10,242 bases of DNA from Chloroflexota bacterium (GTDB taxonomy: Bacteria; Chloroflexota; Dehalococcoidia; UBA2979). Shown here in pieces: positions 5,243-10,242 of this stretch (position 1 is its first letter; the number at the start of each line of letters is the position of its first letter). Under the pieces are notes generated by a model. That model was given only the letters and a program-made list of their open reading frames with translations. It was not told the origin of the DNA and ran no database searches. The stretch is from NCBI GenBank assembly GCA_016875695.1, contig VGPB01000056.1:1-10242 (forward strand), in the 5' to 3' direction. Position numbers and translations under genes: made by a program.

Positions 5243-6475
5243 ATGGACTGGGCGGACACCAACGAGCAGGCCGCGTTCCGCACGCAGGTGCGCGACTTCA
5301 TCCACAACGCGCTGCCGAAGTACTACAAGGACCAGGCGGCGGCCGGTGGCGTGCTTGGCGGCGAGGGCGGCTGGCAGACCGACCGCTTCCTCGGCGCCCC
5401 GGACGCGAAAGCCGCCGCGCTCGAGTGGGAGAAGAAGGTCGCCGAGAAGGGCTGGGTCGCCCCGCACTGGCCGTCCGAGTATGGCGGCGCTGGTATGTCG
5501 CCCATGGAGCAGTTCATCCTCAAGCAGGAGATGGCCGAGGCTGACGCGCCCGACGTCGGCGGCCAGGGCGTCTCGATGCTCGGCCCCACCGTGATCGTGC
5601 ACGGCACCGATGAGCAGAAGAAGCGCTTCCTGCCCGCCACCCTCAACTGCGAGATGGTGTGGTGCCAGGGTTACTCCGAGCCGGGCGCCGGCTCGGACCT
5701 CGCCTCGCTGCAGACCCGTGCGGTGCGCGACGGCGACGAGTTCGTGATCAACGGCCAGAAGATCTGGACCTCCAACGCCCACCGCGCGAACTGGATCTGG
5801 ATGCTCGTGCGCACCGACCCGGACGCGCCCAAGCACCGCGGCATCAGCTTCATGGTTGCCGACATGAGCACGCCCGGTCTGAGCGTGCGCCCGCTCATCT
5901 CTGGCGGCTGGATGCACTTCTCCAACGAGACGTTCTACGAGGACGTGCGCGTCCCCGCCGCGCAGGTCATTGGCGAGGTCAACCGCGGCTGGTACGTCGG
6001 CATGACCCTGCTCGACTTCGAGCGCTCGAACATCTCCGGCGCCGTCTCGTCGCGCCGTGAGCTCGACCGCTTGGTCGAGTCGATCAAGCCGGGCGGCGAG
6101 GACGCCGCGAAGAAGCGCGCGGACATGGTGGACTCGGTGCGCGGGGAGATCGCGGACCGCGTCATCGAGAGCGAGGTCGGCTTCAACTACTCGTTCCGCA
6201 TCATCTCCATGCAGGCCGCGGGTACGATCCCGAACTACGAAGCCTCCATGTCGAAGATGTTCATGTCGGAGCTCGGCCAACGCATCCAGCGCACGGGCAT
6301 CAAGGTCTTCGGGCTGCGCTCGACGATCTGGGATCCGACGGACCCGCAGGCCGCGCACGGCGCGCGGTTCATCCAGAACTACGTACACTCGATCCCGGCC
6401 ACGATCGCGGGCGGCACGTCCGAGATCCAGCGCAATATCATCGCGACCCGCGGCTTGGGGCTGCCCCGGGCGTAA
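5243..6475 (+). CDS. Acyl-CoA dehydrogenase (MDWAD subfamily), intact, 410 aa
   Basis: This is a full-length FAD-dependent acyl-CoA dehydrogenase, paralogous to the one at 1772-2995 and well over half identical by eye. It has the N-domain 1-130, the FAD-contacting C-Q-G-Y-S-E-P-G-A-G-S-D (141-152), N-G-Q-K-I-W-T-S (170-177), N-Y-E-A-S-M-S-K (331-338) and the end A-G-G-T-S-E-I-Q-R-N-I-I-A-T-R-G (389-404). As in the paralogue, the MCAD-type catalytic glutamate (Y-E-G-T) is replaced, here by A-G-G-T. E260 in L-D-F-E-R-S on helix G is a candidate base, by inference. The ATG at 5243 is preceded by GGGAG (5231-5235), 7 nt away, and gives the same first five residues as the paralogue. A 179-bp gap separates it from the SRPBCC gene. 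A strong hairpin follows its TAA stop. The substrate is unknown. Confidence 0.94.
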   Translation: MDWADTNEQAAFRTQVRDFIHNALPKYYKDQAAAGGVLGGEGGWQTDRFLGAPDAKAAALEWEKKVAEKGWVAPHWPSEYGGAGMSPMEQFILKQEMAEADAPDVGGQGVSMLGPTVIVHGTDEQKKRFLPATLNCEMVWCQGYSEPGAGSDLASLQTRAVRDGDEFVINGQKIWTSNAHRANWIWMLVRTDPDAPKHRGISFMVADMSTPGLSVRPLISGGWMHFSNETFYEDVRVPAAQVIGEVNRGWYVGMTLLDFERSNISGAVSSRRELDRLVESIKPGGEDAAKKRADMVDSVRGEIADRVIESEVGFNYSFRIISMQAAGTIPNYEASMSKMFMSELGQRIQRTGIKVFGLRSTIWDPTDPQAAHGARFIQNYVHSIPATIAGGTSEIQRNIIATRGLGLPRA

Positions 6476-6489
6476 CGGGAGGCGGTACG

Positions 6490-6527
6490 ACAGCAACGGC
6501 GGCAGGGTGACCTGCCGCCGTTGCTGT
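6490..6527. terminator. Perfect 17-bp hairpin after the second dehydrogenase gene
   Basis: The arm ACAGCAACGGCGGCAGG (6490-6506) pairs exactly with 6511-6527 around a four-base loop, GTGA. It begins 15 bp after the TAA at 6473-6475 and ends 31 bp before the MFS start. It probably ends or attenuates transcription between these two genes. There is no T-run after it, as with the hairpin at 1717-1753, so termination by the textbook U-tract mechanism is unlikely. Confidence 0.65.
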
Positions 6528-6558
6528 TCGCTCGCGCCTGTCCCAAGGGAGCGATGCC

Positions 6559-7908
6559 GTGGTGGATCGCAGCGATGAAGCGCGTAGCGGCGTAGGCGGC
6601 GCGGCACGCACGCCCGCGCTCGCGCCGTCCGCCGGCCTGCGCGCGCGGCTGCGGCCGTTCTACTTCTACGGCTGGGTGATCTGCCTCGTCGGCTTCACCG
6701 TCAACATGATCTTCGGCGCGATGATGTTCCACGCCTTCGGCACCTACGTCGTGCTGCTCAAGGCGGACTTCGGCTGGAGCGCCACGTCCTTCGCGCTCGC
6801 CTTCTCGCTCATGCGCATCGAAAGCGGCCTGCTCGGCCCCGTCGAGGGCTGGGCGATCGATCGCTTCGGCCCGCGCGCGATCATGCGCGTCGGCGTCGTC
6901 ATCTTCGCGCTCGGCATGATCGGCCTCAGCCGGATCGACTCACTGCTCACGTTCTACGCCGCGTTCCTCGCGATGGCGCTGGGGTCCGCGCTCGGTGCGT
7001 TCCTGCCGATTTCGGTCGCGATCGTTAACTGGTTCGACCGCCGCCGCGTCGCCGCGCTCGCGATGCTGTCGCTCGGCTTCGCGGCAGGCGGCCTGATCCA
7101 GCCGCTTGTCGTCGGCGGCCTCGAGCACTATGGCTGGCGGCAGATGTCGTTGATGATGGGCCTGCTCGTGCTTGTCGTTGGGCTGCCGCTCGCGCAGCTT
7201 GTGCGTCACCGCCCGGAGTCGCACGGTCGCCTCCCGGACGGCGTCGCGCCGGAGGAGCACGCCCGCCGCAACCGCGGGCGCACGGAGATGGAGTTCACGC
7301 CCCGCCAGGCCCTGCGCACGCGTGCGTTCTGGATGCTCTCGCTCGGCCAGTCCGCTTCGCTGCTCGTGTTCGGCGCCGTCTCGGTGCACTTCGTTGCGTA
7401 CGCCACCGAGACCGTCGGCATGTCGAAGGGCGGCGCCGCGAGCATGATCGCTCTGATGACCGGCGCCACCGTAGCCGCGCAGCTGGTGGTCGGCGGCCTG
7501 CTCGGCGATCGCCTGCCCAAGCTCGGCACGATCGTGTTCGCGATGTTCGGCCACACCGTCGCGCTGTTCATCCTCGCGTTCGGCATCACGCCCGCGTGGG
7601 TCGCGGTCTTCGCGGTGATCAATGGGCTCGCGATGGGCACGCGCGCTCCCTTGATGCAGGCGTTGCGCGCCGACTACTTCGGGCGCAAGAGCTTCGGCAC
7701 GATCATGGGCTTCTCCTCGCTCGTGATGATGTTCGGCATCGTGACCGGTCCGCTCGCGGCGGGTCTCTCGTACGACATTCTCGGCGAGTACCGCCCCGCG
7801 TTCGTGCTGCTCGGCGTGCTCTCCGCGGGCGGGTCCGTCTTCTTCATGCTCGCGAAGCCTCCGCGGCTTCCCGACCCCATGCTTGCGCGGCTGCCGGACG
7901 CCGCCTAG
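6559..7908 (+). CDS. MFS transporter (monocarboxylate / oxalate-formate antiporter-like), 449 aa
   Basis: This is an inner-membrane carrier with about 12 hydrophobic segments in two halves. The first half covers roughly residues 37-215. A charged cytoplasmic loop follows at about 216-250 (R-H-R-P-E-S-H-G-R to R-G-R-T-E-M-E-F-T-P-R-Q). The second half runs from about 256 to 432. The loop between helices 2 and 3 has the MFS signature pattern (G-W-A-I-D-R-F-G-P-R, 97-106). The F-Y-G-W-V-I start and P-R-Q-A-L-R-T-R-A-F-W-M-L after the loop recall monocarboxylate and oxalate:formate antiporter relatives. The cargo is probably an organic acid, but that is inferred. The GTG at 6559 has AAGGGAG (6545-6551) 7 nt upstream; the nearby ATG at 6554 is out of frame. 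It follows the dehydrogenase gene after a hairpin, so joint expression is uncertain. The gene is intact and ends in TAG. Confidence 0.9.
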   Translation: MVDRSDEARSGVGGAARTPALAPSAGLRARLRPFYFYGWVICLVGFTVNMIFGAMMFHAFGTYVVLLKADFGWSATSFALAFSLMRIESGLLGPVEGWAIDRFGPRAIMRVGVVIFALGMIGLSRIDSLLTFYAAFLAMALGSALGAFLPISVAIVNWFDRRRVAALAMLSLGFAAGGLIQPLVVGGLEHYGWRQMSLMMGLLVLVVGLPLAQLVRHRPESHGRLPDGVAPEEHARRNRGRTEMEFTPRQALRTRAFWMLSLGQSASLLVFGAVSVHFVAYATETVGMSKGGAASMIALMTGATVAAQLVVGGLLGDRLPKLGTIVFAMFGHTVALFILAFGITPAWVAVFAVINGLAMGTRAPLMQALRADYFGRKSFGTIMGFSSLVMMFGIVTGPLAAGLSYDILGEYRPAFVLLGVLSAGGSVFFMLAKPPRLPDPMLARLPDAA

Positions 7909-7911
7909 CGT

Positions 7912-7957
7912 CGCACGGCGCAAGCTCGCTCGAGCGCCCCATCGCACGCGCCGTGCG
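7912..7957. terminator. Hairpin after the MFS gene
   Basis: CGCACGGCGC (7912-7921) pairs perfectly with GCGCCGTGCG (7948-7957). The 26-nt loop holds a further 10-bp palindrome, CGCTCGAGCG (7927-7936). It begins 4 bp after the MFS stop and lies before the peptidase ribosome site, so it may separate the two genes. No T-run follows, and the long loop makes it weaker than the other two hairpins. Confidence 0.4.
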
Positions 7958-7995
7958 TGCGTAGGCTCGGCTCACACGCCGAGGGAGGTGGGTCG

Positions 7996-8902
7996 ATGGC
8001 CGAGTTCGCCCCGGGCACCATGACCGCGGACGCCTTGAACCTGCGCAACGGGCCCGGCACCGAGCACCGCGTGCTCGGCGTGCTGCGCGCCGGCGACGCC
8101 GTCGAGGTGACTGCCGCCGTCGACGCCTAGTACTGTGTATCGACCGCGCTCGGGCTGGGCTTCGTGCACGGCGACTTCGTGCAGCTTGCGCCGGGTGTGG
8201 TGGTGCCGGCCGCTGCGTTCGCCGGCGGCAGCGCGGCGTTCGACTACACTGTGGTGGCGGGCGACAGTCTGAGCGCCATCGGCGCCCGCCACGGCGTCGA
8301 CTCGCGCGCGATCGTGGCCGCGAACGCCATCGCGCCGCCGTATGTGCTGCATCCGGGCCAGGTGCTGCGCGTGCCCGGCGCACCGCTGCGCGTCGGCGAG
8401 CTCGACGTGTTCGACCCGCTGCACGACACCGGCGCGTCCGTGCTCACCGCCTCGCCCGCGAACGGCTACCACCGCTCGTGGGGCGGCGACCACGCGGCCG
8501 ACCTGGACCTCGCGCACCTCGACAGCCCTGGCTGTGAGGTGCGCGAGATCCAGGTCGGCCGCGTGGTCGCCGCAGGTCGCGCCCGCCTGTCGCAGCTGGC
8601 GGCTCGCCGACGGCGGCCAGCAGCTCGCGCTGCGCCTCGGGCGGCGCGCCGGCGAGCACGAGCCCTGGCTCGACACCTGCGCGTGGCTGCGCTACGCCCA
8701 CCTCGACCCGGTCGCGCTCGGGGTCGGCGAAGCCGTCGAGCCCGGCGGCACGCTCGGCTGGCTGAGTCCGTCCGGCGGCGGCGAGTACGCGTCGACGTGC
8801 GCGATGGGCTCGCACCTGCACGTGGAGGCGCTGCGCGTGACGTGGGTCGCGCCCGCCGGCAGCGCCCCCGGCGACGGCCCGTTCATGCGCCTCAGCGTCT
8901 AG
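7996..8902 (+). pseudogene. SH3b-LysM-M23 (LytM) peptidoglycan endopeptidase, broken by a TAG and a frameshift
   Basis: The reconstructed protein is about 301 residues with three modules. A bacterial SH3 domain (residues 10-64) has L-N-L-R-N-G-P-G-T. A LysM domain (about 84-127) reads Y-T-V-V-A-G-D-S-L-S-A-I-G and later H-P-G-Q-V-L-R-V-P. An M23 metallopeptidase domain has H166 with nearby aspartates (G-G-D-H-A-A-D-L-D), Y-A-H-L-D and G-S-H-L-H-V-E, the zinc and catalytic signature. Such enzymes cut peptide cross-links in peptidoglycan. The ATG at 7996 has GGAGGT 7 nt upstream. There is no signal peptide, which is odd for a wall enzyme. A TAG interrupts codon 45 (8128-8130) inside the SH3 domain, and one extra base near 8598 shifts the frame inside the M23 domain. 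Removing one base gives a whole number of codons to the TAG at 8900-8902. Its stop overlaps that of the convergent CaiB gene. Confidence 0.82.
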
Positions 8903-10242
8903 TCTAGCACCAGCGGCTGCTCCGACCACACGACGCCCGCGCCGCGCAGCCCCGCGATCGCTGCGGTGTCGTAGCCGAGCTCCGCGAGCAGCGCATCGGT
9001 GTGCGCGCCGGCCAGCACCCCGGGGCCGTAGCGCCCGGGCGTCTCGGCGAGCGTGACCACGGGCCCCCAGCGATCGTGCTCACCCATCACCTGGTGCTGC
9101 GTGGTGCGCACGAACCCGTTCTCGCGCGCGTGCGCGTCGTTGAGCCAGAACGCACCCGCCGAGGGATGGCCGTCCGCGCGCACACAGCCCACGCCCGCCG
9201 TGAGCAGCATGCGTTCCCATTCGTCGGCGTCGCGCTCCGCGAACGAAGCCTCGAGCAGCGCGCTGAGTACCGCACCGTGCTCGGCGCGCGCGCGCGCATC
9301 GCAGAAGCGGGCGTCGGCCGCGAGCCCCGCCCGCCCGAGCGCGCGGCACAGCGCGAGCCATTGCGCGTCGTCGGCCGCGCTCAGGCACACCCACCCTTCG
9401 CGCGCGCGGTATAGCCGGCGCAGCGGCCCCGTGCCGAACAGCTGCCCGTCGAGCGTGGGCCGCGTCGGCTTGCCCGCGTACGCCAGGAAGTCATCGGCGT
9501 TTGCGTAGGCGTTTGCGCCGAGCATGCTCACGTACACCGCCTGGCCCTCGCCCGTGCGCTGCCGCGCACGTAGCGCGAGCAGCGTCGCCGACACCACCAC
9601 CATCGACGTGTTCGGGTCCGGGTTCGCCTCATTTGCGCGGTAGAAGCGCCGCGCCGCCTCGCGCAGCGCGTCGATGCCGCTCGTGTCGAGCTCCGCCCAG
9701 CCGTCGCCCGCCTGCATCAGCGCGCCGCCGTCGACCGCGCCCGGGATCGGGTGCGCCGAGGGGCGCGTCGCGCTTGGCCCATCCGGACCGTACCCGCTCG
9801 CGCTCACCCATACGATGCCGGGGCGCACCTTGCGCACCTGCTCGTAGCCGATGCCGAGCCGCTCCGGTACCCCCGGCCGGTAGTTGTGAACGATCACGTC
9901 GGCCTGCGCGACCAGCCGCTCCACGATCGCGCGGCCCTCAGCCGTCTTCAGGTCGATGCAGATGCTCTCCTTGCTCGCGGTCGTCTTCGTCACGAACAGC
10001 TGCCCGCCGAGGCCCGCACCACCCATCCCGCGCATCGGGTCGCCGCCGTCCGTCGGCTCGATCTTGATCACGCGCGCGCCCATGTCCGCGAGTAGCGACG
10101 CGCCCAGCGGCGCCGCGATGATCGTTGCGAGTTCCAGCACCGTCACGCCCTCGAGCGCGTACCGGTGCGCGCGCGGCGCCGCGCGCGGCGCCCACGGCGT
10201 GCGCTCCGCTTCCGCGAGCACGGCGGCCGTGTCCGCGCCGGC
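8899..10242 (-). CDS. CaiB/BaiF-family CoA-transferase, C-terminal part, probably a two-domain fusion (runs off right edge)
   Basis: This is a type III CoA-transferase that moves CoA between carboxylic acids in the cytoplasm. Numbered from the GTG at 10221, the domain begins at L-E-G-V-T-V-L-E-L-A-T (23-33), with A-D-M-G-A-R-V-I-K-I-E-P (45-56), Y-R-P-G-V (114-118) and A-S-G-Y-G-P-D-G-P-S (141-150). N-P-D-P-N-T (200-205) carries D202, the probable catalytic aspartate. It ends G-A-H-T-D-A-L-L-A-E-L-G-Y-D near the C-terminus. The frame is open to the edge with no stop. The residues before the domain, G-A-D-T-A-A-V-L-A-E, mimic this family's own tail (G-A-H-T-D-A-L-L-A-E). I infer a preceding CaiB domain off the window rather than a start at 10221. 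The TAG stop (8901-8899) overlaps the convergent peptidase stop. The gene is intact; substrates are unknown. Confidence 0.88.
   Translation of the reverse strand, partial: AGADTAAVLAEAERTPWAPRAAPRAHRYALEGVTVLELATIIAAPLGASLLADMGARVIKIEPTDGGDPMRGMGGAGLGGQLFVTKTTASKESICIDLKTAEGRAIVERLVAQADVIVHNYRPGVPERLGIGYEQVRKVRPGIVWVSASGYGPDGPSATRPSAHPIPGAVDGGALMQAGDGWAELDTSGIDALREAARRFYRANEANPDPNTSMVVVSATLLALRARQRTGEGQAVYVSMLGANAYANADDFLAYAGKPTRPTLDGQLFGTGPLRRLYRAREGWVCLSAADDAQWLALCRALGRAGLAADARFCDARARAEHGAVLSALLEASFAERDADEWERMLLTAGVGCVRADGHPSAGAFWLNDAHARENGFVRTTQHQVMGEHDRWGPVVTLAETPGRYGPGVLAGAHTDALLAELGYDTAAIAGLRGAGVVWSEQPLVLD

Noticed and set aside
4895..6607. Very long minus-strand frame opposite the second dehydrogenase
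   Set aside because: Its product is Arg/Ala/His-rich and low in complexity, the mirror of high-GC codon bias. The plus strand encodes an unmistakable dehydrogenase.
6940..7947. Minus-strand frame opposite the MFS gene
   Set aside because: It is rich in E, R, H and A with no domain. It is the complement of hydrophobic transmembrane codons.
380..8902. Reassignment of TAG to a sense codon
   Set aside because: The intact dehydrogenase at 1772-2995 ends in TAG exactly where its paralogue ends in TAA. The MFS and CaiB genes also end in TAG at natural C-termini. TAG therefore works as a stop in this genome.
299..8907. CTAG tetranucleotides as a systematic CTCG-to-CTAG error
   Set aside because: Thirteen CTAGs are not excessive for the base composition. 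Leu CTA codons also occur before C and T (near 2657, 4060, 9411, 9573 and 10092). The bias is therefore not specific enough to claim.

Overview
The window is GC-rich bacterial DNA of about 70% GC by eye, with GC-biased third codon positions and several GTG starts. It is dominated by acyl-CoA catabolism. There are parts of three acyl-CoA dehydrogenases, a crotonase (enoyl-CoA hydratase-like), a CaiB/BaiF CoA-transferase, an MFS carrier, an ArsR/SRPBCC regulatory pair, a second SRPBCC protein and an SH3b-LysM-M23 cell-wall peptidase. This mix fits high-GC environmental lineages such as Dehalococcoidia-like Chloroflexota or Actinomycetota. That placement rests on gene style only and is weak. I see no rRNA, tRNA, CRISPR array, transposase, integrase or phage module.

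Layout. From 1 to 100 (minus) lies the N-terminus of an acyl-CoA dehydrogenase, with a good sigma70-type promoter at 224-252 facing it. From 380 to 1694 (plus) an unrecognised small gene overlaps a crotonase gene by GTGA. A perfect hairpin at 1717-1753 separates the crotonase from the convergent dehydrogenase at 1772-2995 (minus). That dehydrogenase is the last gene of a minus-strand series: ArsR (4215-4529), SRPBCC (3749-4218), a zinc-ribbon protein (3442-3690), a small unknown protein (3082-3405), then the dehydrogenase. A second SRPBCC gene (4623-5063, plus) diverges from arsR across a 93-bp AT-rich region that carries back-to-back promoter-like elements and a dyad. A paralogous dehydrogenase (5243-6475, plus), a second perfect hairpin (6490-6527), the MFS gene (6559-7908, plus) and the M23 peptidase gene (7996-8902, plus) follow. 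The CaiB gene (8899-10242, minus) runs off the right edge. Its stop codon and that of the peptidase gene lie in the same CTAG.

How the genes may fit together. The dehydrogenases oxidise acyl-CoAs, the crotonase would act on enoyl-CoA or a related intermediate, the CaiB protein would move CoA between carboxylic acids, and the MFS protein could carry a carboxylate. This is a plausible but unproven catabolic neighbourhood for an acid or an aromatic or steroid side chain. The substrate cannot be read from the sequence.

The oddest feature is damage. Three genes carry an in-frame TAG (719, 1138, 8128), and three reading frames need a single-base correction (near 1183, near 3843, near 8598). The two full-length dehydrogenases, the MFS gene and the visible part of the CaiB gene are intact. 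Sequencing or assembly error, real gene decay, or both could explain this. TAG is clearly used as a normal stop elsewhere in the window, so a changed genetic code is unlikely. I found no strong evidence for a wholly new system.
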